This document shows positions 1-8,417 of a stretch of DNA of 64,000 nucleotides, in pieces. Each line of letters starts with the position of its first letter. Positions within the stretch are counted from its first letter, which is position 1. The notes beneath the pieces are model-generated. The model worked only from the letters and a program-made list of their open reading frames with translations, made no database searches and was not told the origin of the DNA. Origin of the DNA: Fimbriimonadaceae bacterium (GTDB lineage Bacteria; Armatimonadota; Fimbriimonadia; Fimbriimonadales; Fimbriimonadaceae); the NCBI GenBank assembly GCA_019454105.1, contig CP075364.1, positions 1,491,362-1,555,361 on the forward strand, written 5' to 3'. The position numbers and the translations under genes were made by a program.

Positions 1-2
1 CG

Positions 3-821
3 TGGATCTTTGTCGGCCAATGGTATGACCTTGGGCTACTGGCGAGCACGGCCTTGGCTTTCGCCGCCATGTGCCTGGTCAGCTCGGCGACCTACATCGC
101 GAACGACGTCCGCGACGTGGAAAAAGACCGCCTCCATCCCAACAAGAAGAACCGACCGTTGGCCAGCGGTCAAGTTCCAACGTCGGTCGCCGTTGTGCTG
201 TCCGGTGTTCTCGCTGTCGCTGGATTGGGCATCGCTTGGGCTATCAGCCCGACCTCGGGCCAGATCGTCCTCGCGTATCTTGGTCTCCAAGTCGCATACA
301 ACCTCAAACTCAAGGCGATGCCCGTGCTCGATGTGTTCTGCATCGCGACTGGGTTCATTGTTCGGGCCGTGCTGGGGGCCGCAGCGATCCAAGTGTCGCT
401 CTCGGGCTGGTTCTTGCTTTGCACAGGGGCCCTCGCCCTGATGCTCGGGTTCGCCAAGCGACGCAACGAGTACATCATTCAACACGAGAACGACGTCGAG
501 ATCCGCGAAAGCCTCGTGCACTATTCGCTTCAAGCGCTTGACATGCTCGTTGTGCTCTTCGCCGGGCTCGCGGCCATGTGTTACGCGGTCTATTCAGTTG
601 AGAGCAAAGCGGCACAAGCCCACCCTTCGTTGATCCTGACCGCCCCGTTCGTCGTCTATGGCATCTCTCGGTACGTCCTGTTGGTGTTCCGTGCCAACGA
701 GGGCGGAGAACCCGCTGACTTGTTGTTCGGCGACAGGCACATCGTTGCGGCCGTCATTGGGTTCATAGCGGCCGCTGCCGCCGTCTTAAGCGGACTGAAC
801 TTACCGTTCCTCGACCACTGA
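3..821 (+). CDS. UbiA-family polyprenyl-phosphate transferase (5' truncated)
   Basis: Integral-membrane prenyltransferase of the UbiA superfamily, most like decaprenyl-phosphate phosphoribosyltransferases, which move a phosphoribosyl group onto a polyprenyl phosphate for envelope glycans. The frame is open to the left window edge, so the true start lies outside; the first in-window start-like codon is TTG at 54. The first Asp-rich motif (NDVRDVEKDRLHPNKK) near the visible N-terminus is the Mg2+/substrate site of the family. About seven hydrophobic segments follow, and a charged loop (FAKRRNEY) stands where the second motif is expected. It converges on epsI with a 10-base gap. The substrate is inferred from resemblance and from the polysaccharide genes nearby; a quinone or heme prenyltransferase is less likely. 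Confidence 0.82.
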   Translation, partial: WIFVGQWYDLGLLASTALAFAAMCLVSSATYIANDVRDVEKDRLHPNKKNRPLASGQVPTSVAVVLSGVLAVAGLGIAWAISPTSGQIVLAYLGLQVAYNLKLKAMPVLDVFCIATGFIVRAVLGAAAIQVSLSGWFLLCTGALALMLGFAKRRNEYIIQHENDVEIRESLVHYSLQALDMLVVLFAGLAAMCYAVYSVESKAAQAHPSLILTAPFVVYGISRYVLLVFRANEGGEPADLLFGDRHIVAAVIGFIAAAAAVLSGLNLPFLDH

Positions 822-831
822 GCCCAGGGTT

Positions 832-1485
832 CTAAAGGACGCCGTTGCTCGTCTTATAGGCTTCGTCAATATAGGCTCCGGCGAACGACTTGACGTCCTC
901 CTCCGTCGCCCCCGGCCATTGGGCAATGAACCGATAGGAGAAACCAATGTGCTTACTGCCAGTCGTCAGTTCGTTCCAGAAAAAGTCACGGCTCGCTGCG
1001 CTGGTCGTCGCGTGATATCCGCTAGGTCCATGAAAGATGAACATCGCAGGGACATCGGACGACATGCCTTCGCGCTTGATTCGAACATAGAACGCTGGAA
1101 CCTGCCCACGGGACTGGGTAGAAACCAGGACTTCCTTCTCTTCGGTGATCGTCCATCCTTGGGCGACAAAGCACCAACGCTGGTCGTGGAACGATTCCAT
1201 CTGGTTTCCAGCGATGACGACGACATTGAAGCCCAAGTTGCCGCGGATATAGTTCTGCTCGCCGATCCCGATCGGGTCGAGCTCGTCGTAAGTCTTTTGG
1301 TCCTGCTTTCTCGTGATCTTTGAGCCTGGGTTGTCCGGAACGAAAAGCCAGTCCCCGACCTTGGTCGGCAGCATGTCGATCAACCAAGACTCCGGCGGAC
1401 GCTTACCCTGAGTCAGGGCGTTCAGGTTGTTGAAGGCTCCAAATCCCAGGAGCAGGGCGAGAAGGACGAACATGCGGGCGTACAT
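832..1485 (-). CDS. epsI: EpsI-family exosortase-associated protein
   Basis: Companion protein of exosortase systems (EpsI/DUF3485), thought to help processing or export of PEP-CTERM proteins or exopolysaccharide; its biochemical role is unsettled. One N-terminal hydrophobic anchor (YARMFVLLALLLGFG) precedes a roughly 190-residue soluble domain. The family signature is visible in the conserved DQRWCF and FHGPSGYH-like segments. I chose the ATG at 1485, three bases after the stop of the upstream exosortase; the frame also extends back to 1536 inside that gene. The exosortase-epsI order on one strand is typical, and the tight spacing implies one transcript with the exosortase. Confidence 0.82.
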   Translation of the reverse strand: MYARMFVLLALLLGFGAFNNLNALTQGKRPPESWLIDMLPTKVGDWLFVPDNPGSKITRKQDQKTYDELDPIGIGEQNYIRGNLGFNVVVIAGNQMESFHDQRWCFVAQGWTITEEKEVLVSTQSRGQVPAFYVRIKREGMSSDVPAMFIFHGPSGYHATTSAASRDFFWNELTTGSKHIGFSYRFIAQWPGATEEDVKSFAGAYIDEAYKTSNGVL

Positions 1486-1487
1486 GG

Positions 1488-2396
1488 TTACTTGTATCCG
1501 AGTTTCTTGGACATCCATCCGAGGATGAGGAAGCAAAGGAGAAGGGCGATATAGCCGCTGTAGTCGTGGAACTGCATGCCGGCCTCGCTCCCATAGCTGT
1601 TACCGACAATGCCGATCAAGAAGATGCGAATGCCATTGATCAGGACGCTCAGCGGGATGGCCACTGCCGCTAGGATCAAATTGGCCCACCATCGCAACCT
1701 CGCGATCAACATGAAGAAGATCACGGCCGCCGTGATGGCGATCGTCGTTTTGAGTCCGCTGCAAGCGGCAGCCACGTAGAGATGGAAGTTGTCAAGGAAG
1801 ATGACGGTCGGCTCGAACCGGATCGGATTGAACTGGAACACCTTCAGCAGGACATAGGCCACGTTGGTGGACATGATCTGAAGGGGCATGGTCGTCTGGT
1901 CGATGATCCGGTCAAAAATCGGCAACCCGAGTGTCAAGAAGAGCACGGCCGGCAACAGCGCCAGGAGCCACTTCCAACCAGCCACGAAAAGTACGCCCAG
2001 CGCCACCGTCGCCACCAAGAGCACGGAGAGCAAGGAAGGCATGATCGCTCTTGAAGCGACCAAGCTGACCCAAAGCACGGCGCCCAAGGGCACCAAGGCC
2101 CACCAAGCTCCTTTGACTGGGATCCCCTTGATCCTGTCCCAGCGATCCCATACCAAGTAAGCAGCGCAGAGCGGCATCAGCAGGCCATGGGCATAGTAGG
2201 AGTCCATGTCAAGCCAGCGCTTCTTGAGCTCGGGCACTAAAGGCCCGAAGCAGAAGACCAGCGCGAACAGCAACACGAGCGTCAGCTGGAAAGTCCGATT
2301 GGCCAAAAGGGCCATCAAGTCGAATGAACGCTTGGCGGGTTCTGAAGCCCCTGCCTGCGCCCCTGGCGCCCCCTGCAACGAGTCTTGAACTGACAT
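1488..2396 (-). CDS. xrt: Exosortase (EpsH/Xrt family transpeptidase)
   Basis: Multi-pass inner-membrane cysteine transpeptidase-like protein that recognises C-terminal PEP-CTERM-type sorting signals. About eight hydrophobic helices are visible in 302 residues, the usual size. The three expected catalytic elements are present in order: the Cys in AACSGL, the Arg in NGIRI, and a His in the FHDYSG segment of the last periplasmic loop. It lies downstream of glmS and the sugar transferase on the same strand (105-base gap) and directly upstream of epsI. This is the classic exopolysaccharide-linked arrangement. No protein encoded in this window shows an obvious PEP-CTERM tail, so its substrates must lie elsewhere. 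Confidence 0.88.
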   Translation of the reverse strand: MSVQDSLQGAPGAQAGASEPAKRSFDLMALLANRTFQLTLVLLFALVFCFGPLVPELKKRWLDMDSYYAHGLLMPLCAAYLVWDRWDRIKGIPVKGAWWALVPLGAVLWVSLVASRAIMPSLLSVLLVATVALGVLFVAGWKWLLALLPAVLFLTLGLPIFDRIIDQTTMPLQIMSTNVAYVLLKVFQFNPIRFEPTVIFLDNFHLYVAAACSGLKTTIAITAAVIFFMLIARLRWWANLILAAVAIPLSVLINGIRIFLIGIVGNSYGSEAGMQFHDYSGYIALLLCFLILGWMSKKLGYK

Positions 2397-2501
2397 TCCT
2401 TTACCTCAACGTCGACAGGCCGCTCGATGCTCCCTGTCCAGTGTCATGAGCGAGCCACCCTCTAGGCCCCTGGCGAAGATACCTGCCCAAATCGATCTCA
2501 A

Positions 2502-3272
2502 CTAGAATGCCCCCTTGCGCTGAAAGATGGAAAGGAGCGTCCGCCATACGACGAACAGGTCGCGGCGAAGCGAAGCTGTCCAGTAGTACTCCTCGTCCAG
2601 GGCGATCCTTTCGGAGTAATCAAGGTCGCTCCTTCCAGAGCACTGCCACAACCCCGCACATCCCGGCTTCATCGCATAGTAGATCGAGGCCTTGTCACCA
2701 TATTTCTCGATCTCTTTTGGCACGATCGGCCTCGGCCCGACGATGCTCATATCGCCCTTGAGCACGTTCATGAGCTGCGGCAGTTCATCGATCGTGGTTG
2801 ATCGGATGAACTTGCCAATCTGGAGAAGCCTCGGGTCGTTCTCGATCTTGAAGGTCTTCTTGTACTCCTCCATGAGGTCGGGTCGGGACTGCAAAATTTT
2901 CTCAGCGTCCTTGCGCATGGACCGGAACTTGTAGATCGTGAACTTTCGCCCGCCTTCTCCGAGCCTGACTTGGCGAAAAATGAAGGGAAAACCGTCGTTG
3001 ATCACGATGGCGAAGGCCACGAGGAGCATCAATGGGAAGAGGAGGAACAAGCCCAAGGCGCTGACCAAGACGTCAAAAGTCCGCTTACCAAACCGGTAAA
3101 ACCGATGGGTATAGCGGGGCCGAGAGCCGTCGGGTCTCAACAAGAGCCCGTCGCCAGCCGGTTCCGATCCCATGGTCGCGCCCTGTTCAGCCATGCTTGT
3201 TTCCGTCGACTCGGTACTAACCTCATTCTTGGTCGGCTGACCGGTTTCCTTTGCCAAAGGCGCAGTCTGCAT
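2502..3272 (-). CDS. Undecaprenyl-phosphate sugar phosphotransferase (WcaJ/ExoY type)
   Basis: Initiating sugar-1-phosphate transferase that loads the first sugar (often glucose or galactose) onto undecaprenyl phosphate for exopolysaccharide assembly. The protein has a polar N-terminus of about 60 residues, one hydrophobic hairpin (VLVSALGLFLLFPLML), then the bacterial sugar transferase domain. Family motifs are visible: KRTFDV, IYKFRSM, KFIRSTTIDELPQL, SIVGPRP and the late GLWQCSGRS region. At 256 residues it is the short form without the N-terminal multi-TM domain. It lies between glmS and the exosortase on one strand. The exact sugar cannot be read from the sequence. Confidence 0.88.
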   Translation of the reverse strand: MQTAPLAKETGQPTKNEVSTESTETSMAEQGATMGSEPAGDGLLLRPDGSRPRYTHRFYRFGKRTFDVLVSALGLFLLFPLMLLVAFAIVINDGFPFIFRQVRLGEGGRKFTIYKFRSMRKDAEKILQSRPDLMEEYKKTFKIENDPRLLQIGKFIRSTTIDELPQLMNVLKGDMSIVGPRPIVPKEIEKYGDKASIYYAMKPGCAGLWQCSGRSDLDYSERIALDEEYYWTASLRRDLFVVWRTLLSIFQRKGAF

Positions 3273-3382
3273 CAGGTCCTATCCTCTTCAAATCGACCCA
3301 CTTGGGCCACAAGTGCGACGGGCCCTCGACAAGAGAAGCCAGGCCGCATTTTGGCAGATATCGGCAGATTTGCCCCGCCGCT

Positions 3383-5215
3383 TTACTCAACGGTGACCGA
3401 CTTAGCCAGGTTCCGGGGTTGATCGATCTCGCATCCGCGCAAGCGGGCTACGTGGTAAGCGAACATCTGGAGCGGAACCACGCTCAAGAGCGCGTTCAGG
3501 TACGAGGATCGACCCGCAGGCACTTTGATGACGGCCTCAGAAACACCGTCGAGGCTCGTGTCGTCGTCGGTGGTCACGGCCAGGACAAATCCGCCTCGCG
3601 CCTGCACCTCCCGAATATTGCTGGCCAGCTTCTCTCGAACTTCTGGGTCTGTCGCCCCAAACACGGCCAGCGTTCCCGGCTCGATGAGCGCCAACGGACC
3701 GTGCTTCAGCTCTCCTGCCGGGCTCTCTTGGGTCGGGACATAGGCCACTTCTTTTAGCTTGAGCGCAGCTTCTCGGGCCACGTGGGCGTCGGCGTTCCGT
3801 CCCAAAAAGAACACAAGCGGCGCCCCAACGAACCTCTCGGCCAGCTCCTGCACTTGAGGCTCGAGTATCAGGCACCGATCCATCCGGCTCTCGAACTCCC
3901 GAAGGTCTTGGACCAGTTCTCCGACCCGGATCCCTGGCATCTCGCGAACTTGAGCGATGTAAAGGGCCAGGAGTTGGAGGACAAGCGACTGGGCGACATA
4001 GGCCTTGGTGCTCGCGACACTGATCTCGGGCCCGGCCTGAGTGAAAAGCACCCGGTCGCACTCCCTGGCAATACTGGATCCGACAACATTGACGATCCCT
4101 AGCGTGCGGATCCGCCGCGATTTGCAGAGCCGAAGGGCAGCCAAGGAATCGGCAGTCTCGCCAGACTGGCTGATGAAGACCGCGAGCGACCGGTCCGAGA
4201 GCAATGGATCGCCGTACCTGAACTCGCTGGAATAGAACACGTCCGTGGGCAGTCGGAGCATCATTTCGAGCAGGTACTTGCCCAACAGCCCCGCGTGGTA
4301 CGCCGTTCCGCAGGCAATGATGTTGACCCGGTCGATCTCTTGCCACACATGGTCGCTAAAGACCTGCTCCAGCCTGACCCTTCCTGCTTCGTCCAGCCTG
4401 CCAGCCAAGCACTGGCGGACGACCAGAGGCTGCTCGTGGATCTCCTTGAGCATGAAGTGCTCATATCCACCCTTCTCGGCGGCCTCTACGTCCCAGTCGA
4501 TGGTCATGGGCTCGTACGGGGCCGGGCGTCCCTCGAGGTCTGTGACGACCACTCCGTCCCTCGTGAGCATCGCCACCCGATCGTCCTCAATGATCACCAC
4601 CTTTCTTGTGTAAGGCAGAAGGGCTGGCACGTCGCTCGCGACCATGCTCTCGCCCTCGCCGAGACCGACGATCAGAGGAGAGGCGTTCCGGGCGGCGACG
4701 AACTTTTCGGGTTCGCGCCGGCTCAGCACCACGAAAGCGAACGCGCCTCGGAGCCGCCTGACAGCCCGCCTGACCGATTCCTCAAGAGTCAAGCCGGAAG
4801 CGTGCTCCCTCCCAATGAGATGGGCGGCGACTTCGGTGTCCGTCTCGCTCCTGAAAACATGGCCTTCGGCCATCAATTCGGCCTTCACTTCCAGGTAGTT
4901 TTCAATGATCCCGTTGTGGATCAAGGCAATGTCGCCGAATTGATCGAAGTGAGGGTGGGCGTTCAGGTCGGTCGGGGCCCCGTGGGTCGCCCAGCGGGAG
5001 TGGGCGATGGCCAGACCCGAGTCTGGCGACCCGTCCTCAAGCAACTTGCCCAACTCAGTGAGCTTTCCCGCCCTCTTGAGCACATGGATGGTGCTGTCGC
5101 CGTTCAAGTAAGCGATCCCGGCACTGTCATAGCCTCGGTACTCAAGCCTCTTGAGCTGGTCAAAGACCACGTCGACCGCCTTACGCGGCCCAATGTAGCC
5201 CGCGATCCCACACAT
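3383..5215 (-). CDS. glmS: Glutamine--fructose-6-phosphate aminotransferase
   Basis: Cytosolic enzyme making glucosamine-6-phosphate from fructose-6-phosphate and glutamine, the entry to UDP-GlcNAc for peptidoglycan and LPS. The N-terminal glutaminase domain starts MCGIAGYIG; the nucleophile must be Cys2, so the start is the ATG at 5215, not the in-frame one at 5224. HSRWATHG and HNGIIENY are standard substrate-loop motifs. Two SIS domains follow (SQSGETADSL and the STKAY segment) and the end is AKSVTVE, as expected. The length of about 610 residues is normal. It is divergent from the GT4 gene and upstream of the sugar transferase. No glmS ribozyme fits in the short 5' gap. Confidence 0.97.
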   Translation of the reverse strand: MCGIAGYIGPRKAVDVVFDQLKRLEYRGYDSAGIAYLNGDSTIHVLKRAGKLTELGKLLEDGSPDSGLAIAHSRWATHGAPTDLNAHPHFDQFGDIALIHNGIIENYLEVKAELMAEGHVFRSETDTEVAAHLIGREHASGLTLEESVRRAVRRLRGAFAFVVLSRREPEKFVAARNASPLIVGLGEGESMVASDVPALLPYTRKVVIIEDDRVAMLTRDGVVVTDLEGRPAPYEPMTIDWDVEAAEKGGYEHFMLKEIHEQPLVVRQCLAGRLDEAGRVRLEQVFSDHVWQEIDRVNIIACGTAYHAGLLGKYLLEMMLRLPTDVFYSSEFRYGDPLLSDRSLAVFISQSGETADSLAALRLCKSRRIRTLGIVNVVGSSIARECDRVLFTQAGPEISVASTKAYVAQSLVLQLLALYIAQVREMPGIRVGELVQDLREFESRMDRCLILEPQVQELAERFVGAPLVFFLGRNADAHVAREAALKLKEVAYVPTQESPAGELKHGPLALIEPGTLAVFGATDPEVREKLASNIREVQARGGFVLAVTTDDDTSLDGVSEAVIKVPAGRSSYLNALLSVVPLQMFAYHVARLRGCEIDQPRNLAKSVTVE

Positions 5216-5309
5216 GGGGGCCATGGTAGCACAGGCCCCAGCAAACCTAGGGGTTCTTCAAGCGGTAGGACGGAGCCTCAAGGGTAGACTTACCGACCAT
5301 TGGTCTAGC

Positions 5310-6509
5310 ATGCGTCGGCCCAAGCTCGCTTACATCGTTTCTCACCCCATCCAGTACCAGGCCCCGCTGTTCCGCTATATCAACGAGCACTCGAACATCG
5401 ATCTGACGGTCCTGTACCAGAGCGACGTCTCGCTCAAGCCCTATTTCGACGCCCAAATGGGCACCCAAGTCCAATGGGACGTGGATTTGCTGGGCGGATA
5501 CAAGCACCAGTTCTTACCCATGGTCGGATCCAACGCAGTGACGAACTTTGGGCCGGTCAACTACGGCGTCCATGCTGTCTTGAGCGATGGCGGGTACGAC
5601 GCCCTTTGGACCCATGGTTACGCTCACCCGGTGACGTGGCGAGGGCTCGCGGCGGCCCGTCGGCTCGGCATGAAGACGATGGTAAGGATCGAGAGCACCG
5701 ACGAAGTCGCACTTCGAAGGGGCCTCAGCTCCAGGGTCAAAGAATCGATGCTCAACTGGCTCTTCCAGCGAGTTGACGCCTTTCTCTCGATCGGATCTCT
5801 CAACCGGGACTACTTCATCAAGCGGGGAGTGCCCGCGGAAAAGGTCTTCATGGTCCCCTACTCGGTGGACAACCAGTTCTTCCAAGCCAAGGTGGGCGAA
5901 GCCAGGGCTGGCCGGGAGGGCCTTCGAATGGATCTTGGCCTCCAGCCGGGAAGGCCCGTGATCCTTTACGCTTCAAAGTTCACGAAGAGAAAGCGGGCCA
6001 TTGATTTGCTTGAGGCGTACATCGGCCTTTCGACCAACGGCGAAGAGCCGCACCCCTACCTCGTGATGGCAGGAAACGGAGAGGAGTTCCCTGCTGTCGA
6101 AGCCCGAGCCAGACAGACCGGCTGGTCGTCGATCAAGCTAGTCGGGTTCAAGAATCAAACCGAGCTCCCGGGCCTCTTCGACCTCTGCGACGTCTTCGTG
6201 CTCGTGAGCGACGCCGAACCTTGGGGCCTGATCTTCAACGAAGTCATGAACGCTGGAAAGGCCGTCATCGGGAGCGACGAGGTCGGGTGCCGCGTCGACT
6301 TGATCCATGACGGCGAAAACGGCTATATCGTGAAGGTCGGCGATGTCCAAGCCTTGACCGATAGGCTCCGCCGGATCACCTCCGACCCCGAGCTTGCGAT
6401 CAAGATGGGGCAAAAGAGCCTCGAGATCATCAACGGTTGGGGTTACCGAGAGGATCTTCGTGGACTTGAACAGGCCCTGGATCACGTCTTGTCGGCCCAC
6501 CGAGCCTGA
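5310..6509 (+). CDS. GT4-family glycosyltransferase
   Basis: Retaining GT-B glycosyltransferase, probably acting on polysaccharide. The N-terminal Rossmann half begins IVSHPIQYQAPLFRYI. The C-terminal half has VILYASKFTKRKR, the donor-site region (LFDLCDVFVLVSDAEPWGL) with the E-x7-E-type end EPWGLIFNEVM. About 400 residues is standard for the family. I chose the ATG at 5310 (MRRPKLAYIVS); the frame extends upstream to 5214, but that extension is not family-like and overlaps the divergent glmS start. The 77-base gap to ugd suggests cotranscription, consistent with a UDP-glucuronate-containing polymer. The sugar donor and acceptor are unknown. Confidence 0.85.
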   Translation: MRRPKLAYIVSHPIQYQAPLFRYINEHSNIDLTVLYQSDVSLKPYFDAQMGTQVQWDVDLLGGYKHQFLPMVGSNAVTNFGPVNYGVHAVLSDGGYDALWTHGYAHPVTWRGLAAARRLGMKTMVRIESTDEVALRRGLSSRVKESMLNWLFQRVDAFLSIGSLNRDYFIKRGVPAEKVFMVPYSVDNQFFQAKVGEARAGREGLRMDLGLQPGRPVILYASKFTKRKRAIDLLEAYIGLSTNGEEPHPYLVMAGNGEEFPAVEARARQTGWSSIKLVGFKNQTELPGLFDLCDVFVLVSDAEPWGLIFNEVMNAGKAVIGSDEVGCRVDLIHDGENGYIVKVGDVQALTDRLRRITSDPELAIKMGQKSLEIINGWGYREDLRGLEQALDHVLSAHRA

Positions 6510-6586
6510 CAGAACCCTCGCGCCCGGGCCCCCGGATGCCGATCACGGATAATGGGTCGGGCCAAGAGGCTGCGGACGAAAGGCAA

Positions 6587-7876
6587 ATGAAAGTTTCAAT
6601 CATCGGGACAGGTTATGTCGGGCTGGTGACTGGAGTCGTGCTGGCCGACATGGGCAACGACGTCCTCTCTTGCGACAAAGACGCCGACAAAGTGGCCAAG
6701 CTTCGACAAGGGATCCCTCCGATCTATGAGCCAGGCGTCGAGGAAATTCTCAAGAGGACCCTTTCCGATGGCTTCTTCAAGGTCACCGATTCCGTCGCTG
6801 AGGCGACGAAGCACGGGGATGTCGTCTTCATCGCCGTCGGCACCCCGCCTGGCCCCGATGGAACTCCAGACTTGACCGCAGTCAAGGCCGTCGCTCACGA
6901 GATCGCCAAGAATATCGACAAGTACACGATCGTGGTCAACAAATCCACCGTCCCAGTCGGAAGCGGCGACATGGTCGAGAACATCATCCTGGAGCAGGGC
7001 GTGCCCAAGTCGCTCTTCGACGTGGTCAGTAATCCCGAGTTCCTTCGAGAAGGCTCGGCGATCTGGGACACAAGGAACCCTGACCGAATCGTGATCGGCG
7101 CAAAGAACCGCGAAGCCGCCGTCAGGCTCTTGGAGCTTTACGCCCCACTTGAAGCCCCGAACATCATCACCGACCTCAACTCGGCCGAGCTCATCAAGTA
7201 CGCCAGCAACAGCTTCCTCGCGCTCAAAATCAGCTTCATCAACGCCGTGAGCCGGGTCTGCGAGCTGTGCGGAGCCGACGTCAACGATGTGGCCAAAGGA
7301 ATGGGCACAGACCAAAGGATCGGTAAGCAGTTTCTCCAAGCAGGTCTCGGATGGGGCGGGTCGTGCTTCCCCAAGGACGTCGAAGGACTCGTCAAGGTGG
7401 CTCAGAACCTCGGCTACGACTTCGAGATGCTGAAGGCGGCCCAGGCTGTGAACCGGGATCAGGTTTGCCACTTCATGGATCGCGTCGAGCGTAGGCTTGG
7501 CGGGTTCCAAGGCAAGACGGTCGCACTGCTTGGCCTCGCCTTCAAGCCGAACACCGACGATATCCGGGACGCGAAATCGCTTGACATCATTGAGACCCTC
7601 CTCAAAGGAGGGGCGACGGTCCGAGCGTTTGACCCTGTGGCCATGGACAACGTCAAGGAGGTCTTCCCTCACGTCAACTACGTCGACCATGTCTACGAGA
7701 CGGCCGAAGGGGCTGACTGCTTGATCCTTGTCACCGAATGGAACGAGTTCAAGCAGCTTGACCTCGATCGGGTCGGAAAGTCCATGAAAGGCAAGATCCT
7801 CTTCGACGGTCGACGCTGCTTCAGCAAGCAAGTGGCGGAGAGAGCGGGCTTCGACTATTACACGATTGGCAGCTAA
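6587..7876 (+). CDS. ugd: UDP-glucose 6-dehydrogenase
   Basis: NAD-dependent four-electron oxidation of UDP-glucose to UDP-glucuronate, supplying acidic sugar for exopolysaccharide. The Rossmann motif is at the very N-terminus (MKVSIIGTGYVG), which fixes the ATG at 6587 just after AAAGG. VGTPPGPDGTPDL, NPEFLREGSAI and the catalytic cysteine segment GWGGSCFPKD are all present, followed by the UDP-binding C-terminal domain (LGLAFKPNTDDIRD). The length of 429 residues is normal. Its TAA stop shares bases with the TAG stop of the converging gene (CTAA at 7873-7876). Confidence 0.96.
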   Translation: MKVSIIGTGYVGLVTGVVLADMGNDVLSCDKDADKVAKLRQGIPPIYEPGVEEILKRTLSDGFFKVTDSVAEATKHGDVVFIAVGTPPGPDGTPDLTAVKAVAHEIAKNIDKYTIVVNKSTVPVGSGDMVENIILEQGVPKSLFDVVSNPEFLREGSAIWDTRNPDRIVIGAKNREAAVRLLELYAPLEAPNIITDLNSAELIKYASNSFLALKISFINAVSRVCELCGADVNDVAKGMGTDQRIGKQFLQAGLGWGGSCFPKDVEGLVKVAQNLGYDFEMLKAAQAVNRDQVCHFMDRVERRLGGFQGKTVALLGLAFKPNTDDIRDAKSLDIIETLLKGGATVRAFDPVAMDNVKEVFPHVNYVDHVYETAEGADCLILVTEWNEFKQLDLDRVGKSMKGKILFDGRRCFSKQVAERAGFDYYTIGS

Positions 7877-8388
7877 CGCCGGACAATCTCGCCGGCGACG
7901 GTCACAGCCAGCGCGCCTTGGGGCACGCTGGTGCCGTGGGCGTTCCAAGTCTTGTCCGCAGACTCAAAGACCATGGGTGTCGCACCGTCCGGGACGTCCT
8001 CCGGATGCTTGCCAGCCAGCGCGCTGTTGAACGCATAGCCGTACTCGCCGAGGGCGGCGCCAGGCGCCTGAAGCTTTTTCTTCGCCTCCTCTTGGGGCAG
8101 GTCGCGAGTCTGGAGCCGGATCCAGGCTTCGTCCATCCAGCGGTCAGCTGGCGGAAGCGCGCCTTCGCTGTCGGCATAGAGCTTCAAAGATCGATGAATC
8201 GCCCGGAGGTTGTCCTCGCTGCCGCCCGTGTAAGTCGCCTTGTCCTGACCTCGGAAGAATCCGGCACGGACAAAGTCGTTGACGACCGACAACACCGGGG
8301 CGACGAAGACGACACCCAGGACAAGGGCCGTGGCGACCACGGCGATCCACGCCCATTGACGGGGCTTTCGGGTCTTGGGCTTCTCCAT
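7873..8388 (-). CDS. Membrane-anchored protein, pilin-like/DUF1559-like fold (uncharacterised)
   Basis: I do not recognise a named family. A short basic N-terminus is followed by one membrane helix (residues about 12-36 from the ATG at 8388), then a soluble part. That part begins with a helix pattern (NLRAIHRSLKLYADSEG) like the segment after the helix in DUF1559/type II pseudopilin-like proteins of Armatimonadota and Planctomycetota. It lacks a prepilin cleavage site, so it is more likely an inner-membrane-anchored relative than a pilin. The start at 8388 rather than 8427 avoids overlap with the divergent desulfhydrase gene. It converges with ugd, sharing stop bases. Confidence 0.55.
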   Translation of the reverse strand: MEKPKTRKPRQWAWIAVVATALVLGVVFVAPVLSVVNDFVRAGFFRGQDKATYTGGSEDNLRAIHRSLKLYADSEGALPPADRWMDEAWIRLQTRDLPQEEAKKKLQAPGAALGEYGYAFNSALAGKHPEDVPDGATPMVFESADKTWNAHGTSVPQGALAVTVAGEIVRR

Positions 8389-8417
8389 GAGTGCCCATTT
8401 TGCACCTTGTGCCGGAT

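Noticed and set aside
4295-5287. Plus-strand reading frame opposite glmS
   Set aside because: The minus strand is unambiguous GlmS; the opposite frame is a shadow.
5216-5309. glmS ribozyme upstream of glmS
   Set aside because: Only about 95 bases separate the two divergent genes, and no ribozyme core can be recognised.
6596-7948. Minus-strand reading frame opposite ugd
   Set aside because: Ugd motifs are intact on the plus strand, and the antisense protein matches nothing.
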